From: Lysobacter enzymogenes
GTDB taxonomy: Bacteria > Pseudomonadota > Gammaproteobacteria > Xanthomonadales > Xanthomonadaceae
Direction: 5' to 3'
Length of the DNA: 64,000 nucleotides
NCBI RefSeq assembly: GCF_023617245.1
Contig: NZ_CP067396.1
Location: 620,001-684,000, forward strand
Shown here: positions 10,431 through 18,654 of the stretch, piece after piece
Layout of the letters: each line of letters starts with the position of its first letter
How positions within the stretch are numbered: position 1 is the first letter of the stretch
Translations under genes and position numbers: made by a program
Notes under the pieces: generated by a model
What the model was told of the DNA's origin: nothing
Database searches by the model: none
What the model saw: only the letters and a program-made list of their open reading frames with translations

Positions 10431-10663
10431 GCCGCGGTCCGCATCGACCGCTACGAAAAGGACTTCCACGACGCCGATCTGGCCACCGCGCGCCGCATCG
10501 CGCAGTCGCTGGGCGTCCCGCTCGCCTACCTCTACGCCGACACCGGCGCGCTGGCCGAGGCCATCCTGGCCCTGGGCTGCTGTCCAAGTCCGAACAGCGC
10601 AAGGCCGCGGCCGTCCTCAAGGCCCGGCTGGCGCTGGCGGGTAGGGCGGGCGAAAAGGACTAG
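10431..10663 (+). pseudogene. 3' fragment of the Xre-like HTH regulator gene, copy 3 of 3
   Basis: Homologous to copy 1 from GCCGCGGTCCGCATC onward (RIDRYEKDFHDADLATARRI and so on). One C is lost at CTGGGCTGCTG compared with CTGGGCCTGCTG in copy 1, which breaks the frame. Its 3' end shares GGGCGGGCGA...CTAG with copy 2. It closes the restriction-modification cassette on the right. Confidence 0.7.
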
Positions 10664-10860
10664 CGCGGCCCGCCCCGGGCCGTATGGGCATCGCGGCGAA
10701 TCGCGAAGTCCGCCCTGCATCCATTCCTTGGGTATCGCGAAGCACCGATTTGGCGGGCTGCTTGCGCCTATCCAAAAGCGCAGCGACCGGGCATGTTGGA
10801 CGCCGATGAGTCGTCCGCCTTCGGTAGCTTCGAGCCGGTCTTTCAGAGAGTTTGTCAGGG

Positions 10861-11391
10861 ATGTCCACGTTCACTTTGCTGAAACACGCGGCGCTGGTGA
10901 CGGCCTTGTCGTTGGGGTGCGGCTGCGCGTCCGCGGCTCGCCCCGGTACGGGCAAAGCCCCTGGGCCGGCCACTGCGGAAGAGGACTGCCTGGTCGTCGG
11001 CAATACCCAGACGCGGGAATTGTGCTTTTCCCGCAAGCCCGAGGCCGAGATCGAGGAGTGCGAGCGCATGCGGCCCTTCGCGTGCAAGCCGTACCGCGAC
11101 ATGCACCGGCTCGACCGGGAACTGGCCGCGCTCACCCGCGATCTGTCCGCGCGGGCACAGAAGCGGTACGCCGCTTACGCCGAGGACGATGCGGCCTACC
11201 TCGGCGACCTGTCGGCCTATATCGACGCGTCGGGCAAGGCGTGGGCGGCCTCACGCGATGCCGACTGCTTGTTGCAGCCTTTCGCCCAGGGCATGTCCAG
11301 GCGCGAGGCCGGCGACCTGACCGAAGCCTGCCGCGTGGAGCGGACCCAGGCGCGTATCGCGCAGATCAAGGAATTGTTTTCTTCGATGTAG
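10861..11391 (+). CDS. LprI/DUF1311-like secreted protein
   Basis: 176 residues with an N-terminal export signal whose end (ALSLGCGCASA) resembles a lipobox. The C-terminal 90 residues follow the lysozyme-inhibitor LprI N-terminal/DUF1311 pattern: a long helical part, then GKAWAASRDADCLL and EACRVERTQARIAQIKEL with paired cysteines. Family members include periplasmic lysozyme inhibitors, so an immunity or lysozyme-blocking role in this toxin-rich island is plausible but unproven. The ATG at 10861 is preferred over an in-frame TTG three codons earlier. Confidence 0.65.
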   Translation: MSTFTLLKHAALVTALSLGCGCASAARPGTGKAPGPATAEEDCLVVGNTQTRELCFSRKPEAEIEECERMRPFACKPYRDMHRLDRELAALTRDLSARAQKRYAAYAEDDAAYLGDLSAYIDASGKAWAASRDADCLLQPFAQGMSRREAGDLTEACRVERTQARIAQIKELFSSM

Positions 11392-11408
11392 ATGCGCAAC
11401 GACGGTCG

Positions 11409-11927
11409 CTACCGTCGAGGAGTCTCCGCGATCTCCAGCGCGGTTACACACAGTCGTTTGGGGTCGGTAGATGAGAACCCGACCGACATGCCGCTGCCCG
11501 TCGCAAGGTAGATGCCAGAGTCCCGGGACTGATCCAGTCGTGACGGATCGAGATGCGTAACAGCGATGGCCTTCTCGATGGGAAAGCACGGGGCACTGTC
11601 GATTTCTACTAACGCGTGTCGGCCTTCCAGTTGCAGGTAACGAAGGACGATGTACCCGTCACGCAATTTCAGTGGCTTCTGACGTTCGATCTGATCGGTT
11701 ACCGGCGCTTGATCGTTCATGGGAAACCGGGCCCGAAGCATTCGTGTCAAGTGATCGAAGCCGTCGGTTCCTGATTGAAGAGGCTGGGTCAGCATGGCTT
11801 CGACGGTTAACTGATCGGACATATCAGTGGGTGTCGTCGGGTTGATCGCACATGCAGTCACGCTCAACGCAATCAATGCCAGCTTGAGCGTTGCGCATGC
11901 GTGCGCACGCAGGCCACATATTTTCAC
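11409..11927 (-). CDS. lipoprotein, candidate immunity protein downstream of metallopeptidase effector 2
   Basis: 172 residues, GTG start with GGGAG upstream. The signal MKICGLRAHACATLKLALIA leads to a lipobox at LSVTAC. The body (LRDGYIVLRYLQLEGRHALV, DSAPCFPIEKAIAVTHLDPS, KRLCVTALEI) parallels the lipoproteins at 6723-7256 and 13077-13622, notably the ACFPIE-like and late Cys segments. It lies 34 bases after the effector stop on the same strand. A near-copy of its first codons survives as a relic at 14838-14899. Confidence 0.7.
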   Translation of the reverse strand: MKICGLRAHACATLKLALIALSVTACAINPTTPTDMSDQLTVEAMLTQPLQSGTDGFDHLTRMLRARFPMNDQAPVTDQIERQKPLKLRDGYIVLRYLQLEGRHALVEIDSAPCFPIEKAIAVTHLDPSRLDQSRDSGIYLATGSGMSVGFSSTDPKRLCVTALEIAETPRR

Positions 11928-11961
11928 CGTCTACTCCCAAGCGGTTGTCCGGCTTTGCTCT

Positions 11962-13080
11962 TCAGCGCAGCATCGGTCGATCAACTGTCTCCGCCTGCTG
12001 GATTTGTTGCTGGCTCCGTTGAGTATCCAGCGACGCCAGAGCCCGCATGGACTCCTCCAGCGGAATGCCCGCCGAGGCCTGTGCATTCACATGCGAACGC
12101 TTGTGGCCCGGGTCGTCCAACCGTCCTTCCACCGCGATAACGTTCCGGCCGACTTCGCCGCCCGGATGCTGGCTCAGCAGCACATGGTCGATCCGGCCCA
12201 GGCCGTCGCGCGCGGCTTGTGCGGACAGGCAGCCGGCGATGCAATCCAGCGACTGGTCGCTGGGCTTCAGCTCATGCTGGGCGAATGCTTCCTGCGTCTT
12301 CTCGCGTGTGTTCCGCCAAAGCGCGTCTTCGGGATTCGCGCTGCCGTGATCGCTCCGATGCGGCTGCTTCGGTTCACCGTCGCTTCTTGGCGCGGACGGC
12401 TGCGCCTCGCCCTTAGGCCGTAGCACGCGTTCGAAGTCCCGGAGGTAGGCATCGCGATGGGTCAGCACGCCGTTGCCGTCTTGATCGGTCAACGAACTGC
12501 CGAGGGTGTATCGCGTATCGGCTACTTTGCTGGCGATGGCTGAGACGACCTGCTTGTCGTTCAATTCGCCGCCGCTCCATTCGCGGTACAGCTTGGCCAG
12601 TTCCATACCATGCAGATACCCGATGGAATCGAAGGGCGCTTCTTTCGAAAACTCCGGCGTGTTCTTCAAATCTTTGAAGATCGGGAATGCATTGAAGATA
12701 GCGGTGGCTTCGATCTCGCTTCGGTACTGCACGTACTCGTCGCGGGAGCCGCCTGCAGGGAAGGGACGGGTGGTGTTGTCTTTGTCGTGCCCGATTTCAT
12801 GGGCCAGCATTGCGAACATATGACGCTGCGGCCACGGGTTCGTGCCGTACTGGCGCAGGGCGGTCCATTCGCTCTCGTTCACTACGATCGCCGGTGGCGA
12901 GCTGGGGCGATAGAGCGGTTTGGATTGGCTGGGATCGGTCTGAATCGCGCCGCCCTTTTCGAAGAACGTGGTGAAGTCGGCCGTAGCGTTGGGCGAAGCG
13001 AGTATCCAGCCGCGAATGTGCTCCGGCATGGCCTGGAAGTTGCGGTTGGTTTCGAGGAAATCCCTTTCCTTTTGGCTCAT
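11962..13080 (-). CDS. putative X-type T4SS effector 2: zinc metallopeptidase domain with C-terminal XVIPCD signal
   Basis: 372 residues, a diverged paralogue of the protein at 5497-6660. HExxH is present as LAHEIGHDKDN (H94/E95/H98), with E124 in SEIEATAIFNAF as the likely downstream ligand. The EF-hand-like loop TDQDGNGVLTHRD is at about 198-210. The XVIPCD tail (LDCIAGCL, GRIDHVLLSQHPGGEVG, NVIAVEGRLDDPGHKRSHV) is almost the same as in paralogue 1, while the catalytic half is more diverged, as expected for toxins under immunity-driven selection. The start overlaps the stop of the upstream lipoprotein gene by four bases. Proposed antibacterial peptidase; substrate unknown. Confidence 0.78.
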   Translation of the reverse strand: MSQKERDFLETNRNFQAMPEHIRGWILASPNATADFTTFFEKGGAIQTDPSQSKPLYRPSSPPAIVVNESEWTALRQYGTNPWPQRHMFAMLAHEIGHDKDNTTRPFPAGGSRDEYVQYRSEIEATAIFNAFPIFKDLKNTPEFSKEAPFDSIGYLHGMELAKLYREWSGGELNDKQVVSAIASKVADTRYTLGSSLTDQDGNGVLTHRDAYLRDFERVLRPKGEAQPSAPRSDGEPKQPHRSDHGSANPEDALWRNTREKTQEAFAQHELKPSDQSLDCIAGCLSAQAARDGLGRIDHVLLSQHPGGEVGRNVIAVEGRLDDPGHKRSHVNAQASAGIPLEESMRALASLDTQRSQQQIQQAETVDRPMLR

Positions 13081-13622
13081 CGGTCAGGCTCGATATGGAT
13101 GTAGGAAACGCACTTTTCGTCGGATGTGGTGCTGAAGCTCACCATCACTCCGTTCCGGGTCGCGTCGTAAGTCTGTGGGCCGGGTGTCCGCTCTTGGGTG
13201 TGCGGTTTGGCTTGGGTAATTTGGAGCGCGCGCTCGGTTTGGAAACATGGCTCAGCCGCCACAGCCATCGACATAAAGTCGGGGGGGGCGGGCTCCAGCC
13301 AGAACATCGAAAGCACGTGCCGGTCTTGCAGCGTCTTGGGCTGGTTGTCGATGCGTTTCGAATCCGCACCCGCGATGCCGTACAGCTTCATCATTGCGGA
13401 CCGAGTACGGTTTCTGCCTTCGATTCCGGTAAGCGGCGTGGTCAGCAATCGCTCGATCGTAGGCGCCTCATCCGCTTCCGATTTGGTTTCGACAGTCGAT
13501 GCGCAGCCGAATGCGGACGAAAGGACGAGCAGGGAGGCGATACTCCAAATGGCGGTCTGCCTTTGGCTGGCGACCTGCGGAGCTTCGGATTCAGCGCGGC
13601 AGGTGTCGGTCGTTGACCTCAT
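13077..13622 (-). CDS. lipoprotein upstream of metallopeptidase effector 2, candidate immunity protein
   Basis: 181 residues from the ATG at 13622 (AGGAT eight bases upstream); the frame is open further 5' but that would bury the signal. The signal ends at a lipobox SSAFGC. Features shared with the other island lipoproteins include 'TIERLLTTPL' (compare 'TVEAMLTQPL' at 11409-11927), AEPCFQTERALQ and a late Cys (KCVSYIHIE). First gene of the set lipoprotein-effector-lipoprotein; its stop overlaps the effector start (ATGA), so immunity would be made together with or before the toxin. Confidence 0.68.
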   Translation of the reverse strand: MRSTTDTCRAESEAPQVASQRQTAIWSIASLLVLSSAFGCASTVETKSEADEAPTIERLLTTPLTGIEGRNRTRSAMMKLYGIAGADSKRIDNQPKTLQDRHVLSMFWLEPAPPDFMSMAVAAEPCFQTERALQITQAKPHTQERTPGPQTYDATRNGVMVSFSTTSDEKCVSYIHIEPDR

Positions 13623-13983
13623 GTATTCAGATCCTGTGAGGAGCCTGCGGCTTATTTGCTCGACGATAATAGCTCCGAATGATGGCGAGCGGCAGCCGGA
13701 CGCGCGCGTATGCAGGCTCATAAAGGGCACGCAATCTCAACGCATATTTCTCAAAATTTGCGCGCTCGGAGCGGGGCTTGAGTGGTTCGCTACTCGTTGC
13801 GAGTCGACTCGCTTATGCTCGCCCCATCTGTAAGGTGCAGCGGTGCACGGAATGCGCAACTTTCAGTTCATTTCGCTTGATTGTCGTTCGGCAGATGGCG
13901 CGAGAGCGTTTACTTCCGATTTGCGACGGACTGCATCTCAATCGTGCCGTGCAAGTTCCGGATGGGATCGTAAGCGCTCAGCG

Positions 13984-14622
13984 TTGCGCCGTCTGCCACG
14001 ATTCGCGCTAGCAGCGATACTTCTGGTGCTGGGCAGCGCCTGCGCTCACGAGCCCGTTCAGCCTTCTTCTGCATCCAACAAGAAGCAATACGACATGACG
14101 TCGGTCGACACGTTCAAGCCGAGTTCGCTGGCCGAGCATCCCGACCTGACTCCAGCAGCGGTCTCCCGCAAATTCCTCAAATACTTGTCCTCGCTGCAAG
14201 GCGTGTCCGATTTATCGCCTGCCGATGTAGCCCGGGAACTGGGCATTCCTTTGAAGCGAACCGCATCCGGTGGCTACGCCTTCCGCATCGTTCTGCCTAA
14301 CAGCGGATGGTCCTACGGCGTCGATTTCCTGGAGTCCGCCGGCCTGAAGCGAAAAACTTTCAGCCTCGACTTCGCCAACGATCAGCGAGGCCGCGATGCG
14401 GGCCCGGTGTGCGAACTCGGGTTGAACGATGCCCTTGCTGAGCTGAGGCATGCCGGTTACGAGGGCGGCCCCGAGTTTGGCGAAATAGGGCAACTGCAGA
14501 ACTACTCGCTTAGCAGGGGGGAGGTGAACATCATCATCCGCGAGTGGACGATGGCGGCTCCAGACGGCGGCACGGCCACGAAGACTTGCTTGGAATCCAT
14601 TTCCGTTCACGGAGCGGATTGA
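13984..14622 (+). CDS. orphan lipoprotein, immunity-like
   Basis: From a TTG at 13984 the product is about 212 residues with a good lipoprotein signal (RRLPRFALAAILLVLGSAC). The frame is open back to a GTG at 13843 with a better RBS, but that adds about 47 residues in front of the signal, so the start is uncertain. The mature part (PADVARELGIPLKRTASGGY, FANDQRGRDAGPVCELGLND, TATKTCLESISVHG) keeps the two-cysteine layout of the neighbouring lipoproteins but lacks an effector gene beside it. Possibly immunity against an effector encoded elsewhere or by rivals. Confidence 0.55.
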   Translation: MRRLPRFALAAILLVLGSACAHEPVQPSSASNKKQYDMTSVDTFKPSSLAEHPDLTPAAVSRKFLKYLSSLQGVSDLSPADVARELGIPLKRTASGGYAFRIVLPNSGWSYGVDFLESAGLKRKTFSLDFANDQRGRDAGPVCELGLNDALAELRHAGYEGGPEFGEIGQLQNYSLSRGEVNIIIREWTMAAPDGGTATKTCLESISVHGAD

Positions 14623-14727
14623 ATCAAGGCTGGACCCAACTCGCAGTTGGAAGCCGCCTGAACGATCAAGACGCAGCGGCATCATACGAAAGAATCAGCT
14701 GTCTTCCGAATGCGGTCGCTCTTTGCA

Positions 14728-14837
14728 GGACTTGATTCCAGCCCGCAGCGCCGTTTGATCTGCGCCACCTCATCGCGCCGCAGGCCCTCAGCGCCTGACT
14801 CCCCACGACAACCCGCGCGATCGTCCCCCAGAGCCGA
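14728..14837. repeat. diverged direct repeat, copy A
   Basis: Shares the run GATCTGCGCCACCTCATCGC and the following GCCGCAGGCCCTCAGCGCCTG, then ACTCCCCA and a CCCAGAGCCGA block, with 17104-17236. The repeat lies next to lipoprotein relics and carries no convincing reading frame. Confidence 0.6.
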
Positions 14838-14899
14838 ACGTTTATCATCAGTGCGAGCATTGTGAGTGCGTGTGCACTTAAGCCACATATTTTCGCCAT
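14838..14899 (-). pseudogene. relic of a lipoprotein gene 5' end
   Basis: The first codons (MAKICGLSAHALTMLALM) and about 30 bases of leader match the start of the lipoprotein gene at 11927, then similarity stops and a repeat begins. It appears to be the stump of a deleted or replaced immunity gene. Confidence 0.5.
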
Positions 14900-15146
14900 T
14901 TACTCCAAAGCGGTAGGCTGCCCTAACATAGAGCCCTCGATCCATTGCGTTGGAACTTGCAATACTCACGAAACTGGCTCACAAAGTCGGCCACGACAAG
15001 TTCAATACGGGTACTGTTAACTTCATGGTCGCCCCCACTCGCAGCCGCAACTCGGTGGCCTGATGGACAGGTCGGGATGGAGTAAGCCGTAGAGGCTTAA
15101 TCCTTTCCCAGGCCGCATACACGCAGAAGTCGCACAGGAGTTTGCG

Positions 15147-16313
15147 ATGACAAGGATGTGGATCGTGGTCGGCGACCCGACCTCCAGCGGCGGCCGGGTA
15201 ATTTCAGGCTCGCCGTTCACCGATATCGACGGCAAGCCGGTATCGCGCGTTACCGATTCTGCAATCTGTCCGGTGCACAAGGGCGTATTTCCCATCGTCG
15301 ATGGGGACAGCACGATGCTCGTTGATGGCCAGCCAGTCGCCCTGCACGGAAGTTCATTGGCGTGCGGTTGCAAGGTACTCTCGGCGCTGCAGTCCCACGT
15401 GCTGGTGGATGCCGGCGGCGCTGCCGCGCCCGCCGTCACACAGGCCCGCGGCGAGCGCATGCAGGCAGCCAGCGGGCAAAACGTCCCTGCCGGGACATCG
15501 CCCGCCCCCGCGCCGGGAGCCACCGTCCCACCGCCGGGGCCGCCCTGCAGCATCACATCGCAAACGGTGGCCACCTCGCCATCGAACCGGGCAAGAACCC
15601 GGATAGGCGTCGCGGAGCGGGTGCGCCTGCGTTACAACTCGGGAGCCGCGACTTGGCGAATCGTGCGGGGCGGAGGCACGCTGTCGGCGACCAGCGGCTC
15701 AACCGTCACGTATACCGCCGGCGAAGCGGCCGCTCAGGTCGAGATCAGCGCGACGGGAAGCAGCGGCACGTGCTCGATCACCCTGGATGTAGTGGAGCCT
15801 GCGAGCTGGATCATGAAGCTTGCTGCCGGTCGGCCCAAAAAGCATCGCAACGGTCGCCCGGATTGTGGCTGGCTGGGTGAGTTCTTCGTGCATCCCACCG
15901 ATGTGAATTTCGAGAACCTGCAGACCCGGGAAGTCGACTCCACCTGCACCGCGTCGGGCGGCATGGCGTGCCAGCACGGAAACAAGCACGGTAGCTATCC
16001 AGGCCCTGATTTCGCCAGCCCTTGGTTCCGCTTGACGGGACACACCGCCGATGGAACCACCGACTCCAGCCTGGACCAGATTTACTCCGGTGACTGCGGC
16101 GCCGGCAGCACCGGGACCGCCGTTCCGTTCACGGCGGGGCAACTGCATTTCGATATCCGAATGCAATGGCAGGTGTACGGAGCGACGACGGTTCACGATT
16201 TCCCACTGCAAGCGCAGGAAAGCCAGCTATTCGCCGATGGTCGCTGCGAAAGCCGGAAGGGCGGCCATACCGAGTCCATCCTGTACTCTGAACCGACTTC
16301 ATGGTCATGGTAG
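15147..16313 (+). CDS. PAAR-domain protein with Ig-like linker and unidentified C-terminal domain
   Basis: 388 residues, AGGAG before the ATG. Residues 1-90 form a PAAR repeat domain (IVVGDPTSSGGRVISGSPF, GKPVSRVTDSAICPVHKG, GQPVALHGSSLACGC), the sharpened tip that sits on VgrG spikes of type VI secretion systems. A Pro/Ala-rich linker and a bacterial Ig-like segment (about 140-215) lead to a Cys-rich C-terminal domain of about 165 residues (GWLGEFFVHPTDVNFENLQ, CQHGNKHGSYPGPDF) that I do not recognise. This is the shape of a specialised PAAR effector; the small exported protein encoded next could be its immunity partner. No VgrG or T6SS core gene is in the window. Confidence 0.7.
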   Translation: MTRMWIVVGDPTSSGGRVISGSPFTDIDGKPVSRVTDSAICPVHKGVFPIVDGDSTMLVDGQPVALHGSSLACGCKVLSALQSHVLVDAGGAAAPAVTQARGERMQAASGQNVPAGTSPAPAPGATVPPPGPPCSITSQTVATSPSNRARTRIGVAERVRLRYNSGAATWRIVRGGGTLSATSGSTVTYTAGEAAAQVEISATGSSGTCSITLDVVEPASWIMKLAAGRPKKHRNGRPDCGWLGEFFVHPTDVNFENLQTREVDSTCTASGGMACQHGNKHGSYPGPDFASPWFRLTGHTADGTTDSSLDQIYSGDCGAGSTGTAVPFTAGQLHFDIRMQWQVYGATTVHDFPLQAQESQLFADGRCESRKGGHTESILYSEPTSWSW

Positions 16314-16320
16314 GCACTTC

Positions 16321-16941
16321 ATGCGCACGCGTACCTGTGTTCTTGTCGTTTCCTTGTTGATCCTGGTCCTGACCGGAGCCAAACCCATGACCGAGAATCA
16401 AAACAGGCTGGCCGAGGCCGCGGCATTGGCGACTCAGTTTCGCGATAAACGCGATGCCGAACCCTATCTTTTGGAGCGCAGTGCCGATGCATTGAGCTCG
16501 GTAGATCTGGACGGCGAGTCCGAAGCTACCCGGGCGCCGACGCAGCGGCTGGTGTTGCATGCGTGGCTGCAACTGCTGCATCAAATCGACGATGCGAAGG
16601 CGATCGGCTTCGATCCGACCCGCGTTCCCCCACGCAATGTATCTCCACCGCAGGAAGACGGCCGCGTTCTCCTGCCCGGCGCGGCGCCCGAGCAAATTCG
16701 GGACCCCTCGCTACGCGAAACCTATCGCCAGGCGTTGGAAAAGCATCGCCGCGATCAGATCGACTTCAACCGCCAGATCAACCTGAAGAAGACGGATGAA
16801 TACGTCACTCCGTTCGCCGAGGATTTCTTGCGAGGGTATGCCCAGGGACGCCCGGAGCAGCAGGTCAGGGAAGAAATCGGCAACAGGGTGTCGTTTGACC
16901 GAGCGCTGGCTTTGCTGAAAGCGATATCGTCTTCGCCGTAA
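16321..16941 (+). CDS. small exported protein downstream of the PAAR protein, candidate immunity
   Basis: 206 residues. The N-terminal segment TRTCVLVVSLLILVLTGA looks like a signal peptide or single anchor; the rest is charged and helical (LRETYRQALEKHRRDQIDFN) with no domain I recognise. It starts only 7 bases after the PAAR gene stop on the same strand, so it is almost certainly co-transcribed. Position and export signal suggest immunity to the PAAR protein's C-terminal domain; this is inference only. Confidence 0.6.
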   Translation: MRTRTCVLVVSLLILVLTGAKPMTENQNRLAEAAALATQFRDKRDAEPYLLERSADALSSVDLDGESEATRAPTQRLVLHAWLQLLHQIDDAKAIGFDPTRVPPRNVSPPQEDGRVLLPGAAPEQIRDPSLRETYRQALEKHRRDQIDFNRQINLKKTDEYVTPFAEDFLRGYAQGRPEQQVREEIGNRVSFDRALALLKAISSSP

Positions 16942-17293
16942 AGAAGGAAGCGAAAGCCACTGGGTGGAACGGGTGGCGTTCTTCCGCTTGAAGTACCACC
17001 GGGCCAATGTGCTCTTGAAGGCTCAGGTCAAGGACTGAGCTGCGTGTTGGCGTGACAAGCGTTCGCTTGTCGTGGCGCTGCTTGCGATAAGGGCGCGGGA
17101 GCGGGGCTTGCTTCCAGCCCGAACCCCCGTATGATCTGCGCCACCTCATCGCGCCGCAACGGCGCCGCAGGCCCTCAGCGCCTGCTCTGTCGACCGACTC
17201 CCCAGGAAAACCCGCTCGATCGCTCCCAGAGCCGATTCGGCGACGCACGCCTTTTCGTTGCTTTCCCCAACCCGCGGCCCTGCCGCCCGATTC
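16942..17293. other. intergenic region with a diverged repeat, no gene
   Basis: Only the repeat copy described at 17104-17236 is visible; no credible reading frame, RNA gene or promoter signature was seen. Confidence 0.5.
17104..17236. repeat. diverged direct repeat, copy B
   Basis: Second copy of the 14728-14837 repeat, with a small insertion (ACGGCGCC) in the middle. The two copies enclose the PAAR gene pair and could mark the ends of a mobile or recombined block. Confidence 0.6.
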
Positions 17294-17719
17294 ATGCACC
17301 CCGAACCTTCGCTCGATGCTTGGGTAGACGCCTTCATACAAATCAGAACGTTGCCGGAAGGCACAGACACCGGCTCCGATCATCCTTTGTGGTGGGCCGA
17401 TGAGCGCACCATGTTCGTTCTCAGGCCCGTCGACTTCGAGACGATGTGGCAGTTCGTTACGGCCGTATTGGCCCGAAAACCGCCCGGGCCTGTGCTCGGC
17501 TATCTGGCGGCGGGGCCGCTGGAAGACATGATCGCCTGCTTCGGCGATTACTTCATCGAGCGGATCGAGGACACGGCGCGGCGCGATCCGGCGTTCCGCG
17601 ATTTGCTGCATGGTGTCTGGAAGAACGCGACGCCGGACGCGCTGTGGGAGCGGGTCAAGGCGGCTCGTGGTCCCGAACCTGAATGTGGCGATGGGCTCGA
17701 CGTCCGGCCGGAGCCGTAG
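17294..17719 (+). CDS. DUF6869-like protein
   Basis: 141 residues from the ATG at 17294; an in-frame TTG at 17258 is also possible. The segment LGYLAAGPLEDMIACFGDYF followed by IERIEDTARRDPAFRDLLHGVW is typical of DUF6869, a family of small cytoplasmic proteins of unknown role often found in immunity or toxin neighbourhoods. No catalytic motif is visible. It closes the accessory island before the START-like gene. Confidence 0.65.
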   Translation: MHPEPSLDAWVDAFIQIRTLPEGTDTGSDHPLWWADERTMFVLRPVDFETMWQFVTAVLARKPPGPVLGYLAAGPLEDMIACFGDYFIERIEDTARRDPAFRDLLHGVWKNATPDALWERVKAARGPEPECGDGLDVRPEP

Positions 17720-17802
17720 TTTCACGGTCCGGGAATTGTCTTGCCCCTGTCATGCCTGTCGCATCGAATCCGCGCAACGGTCCAGTTGCCGGGAGACGAG
17801 AC

Positions 17803-18474
17803 ATGGCGTCGATCCACACTCCGGTCGAAGGGCGAATCCTGGCTATCCGCAGGAAGTCGATACGCTCTGCGGCGATGTTGTTCTGCGCGGCGGCGGCCTG
17901 CTCGCCGGCCGCCGCCGCGCAACCTTCGCCCTGGCGCACCCTCAGCAACGAGGACGGCATCCACCTCGAGGCGCGCCGCGTCGCGGGCGAGCGTTTCGAC
18001 GAGCTTCGCGTCAGCACGTCGTTGAAGGTGTCGCCGGATGCGGTCGCGGATTTCCTGCTCGGGAAGTATCTCGACGCCAGGAATAAGAACATCCGGCGGC
18101 GTTTCATCCAGCGCGGGCCGGAGGTGGTGGTGTGGGCGGATGTGCTGCGCACGCCGGTGGCGGATCGTTGCTATTCGATGCGCTTCGAGCGGCAGGACCT
18201 GGCCGATGGTGCGGTGCGGGTGAAGTTTGCGTCGCTGGACGAGGCCGGTACGGGGGCGGCGCCGGATTGCGTGGCGCTGCGTTCGCGCGGGGAGTGGTTG
18301 ATGACGCCGTCGGCCGGGGGGACGCGGTTGGTGTATGCGTCGTTGACCGATATCGGCGGCAATACGCCGGCGTTCATGGCCAAGGGGCCGTTGACGTCGG
18401 CGGCGGTGTCGAGCGTGCGCAAGGTGATCGCGGGCGCGTCGGGGTTGGCGCTGCCGCGCGGGCTGGGCGATTGA
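17803..18474 (+). CDS. exported START-domain-like protein
   Basis: 223 residues from an ATG preceded by GGGAG. A signal peptide (RSAAMLFCAAAACSPAAAAQ) precedes a domain typical of bacterial START/SRPBCC proteins: WRTLSNEDGIHLEARRVAGE, FDELRVSTSLKVSPDAVADF, VADRCYSMRFERQDL, and a C-terminal helix after FMAKGPLTSAAVSSVRKVI. The fold makes a deep hydrophobic pocket, so a lipid or other hydrophobic ligand is likely; which one is unknown. The frame is open upstream of 17803 but without signal-like sequence. Confidence 0.72.
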   Translation: MASIHTPVEGRILAIRRKSIRSAAMLFCAAAACSPAAAAQPSPWRTLSNEDGIHLEARRVAGERFDELRVSTSLKVSPDAVADFLLGKYLDARNKNIRRRFIQRGPEVVVWADVLRTPVADRCYSMRFERQDLADGAVRVKFASLDEAGTGAAPDCVALRSRGEWLMTPSAGGTRLVYASLTDIGGNTPAFMAKGPLTSAAVSSVRKVIAGASGLALPRGLGD

Positions 18475-18654
18475 GTGGGCCATGACGATGGAGGGGGCTG
18501 CGCATCGGCGCGGTCGCCCCCGTTTAGCGAGGCGATTCGAGCCCCGCTGGTCGCATAAAGCCGGTCTGTGCGCATTCGCGCCGTGGGGGCGCTGCTACCA
18601 TCGGAAGCTCGCGCGACGCGACCCGTGTTCCTTCCCTGCGACAGGAGAACGACG

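Noticed and set aside
5497..16941. Complete prophage or integrative element
   Set aside because: No integrase, transposase, phage structural gene or attachment-site repeat was seen; the cassettes look like toxin/immunity and restriction modules.
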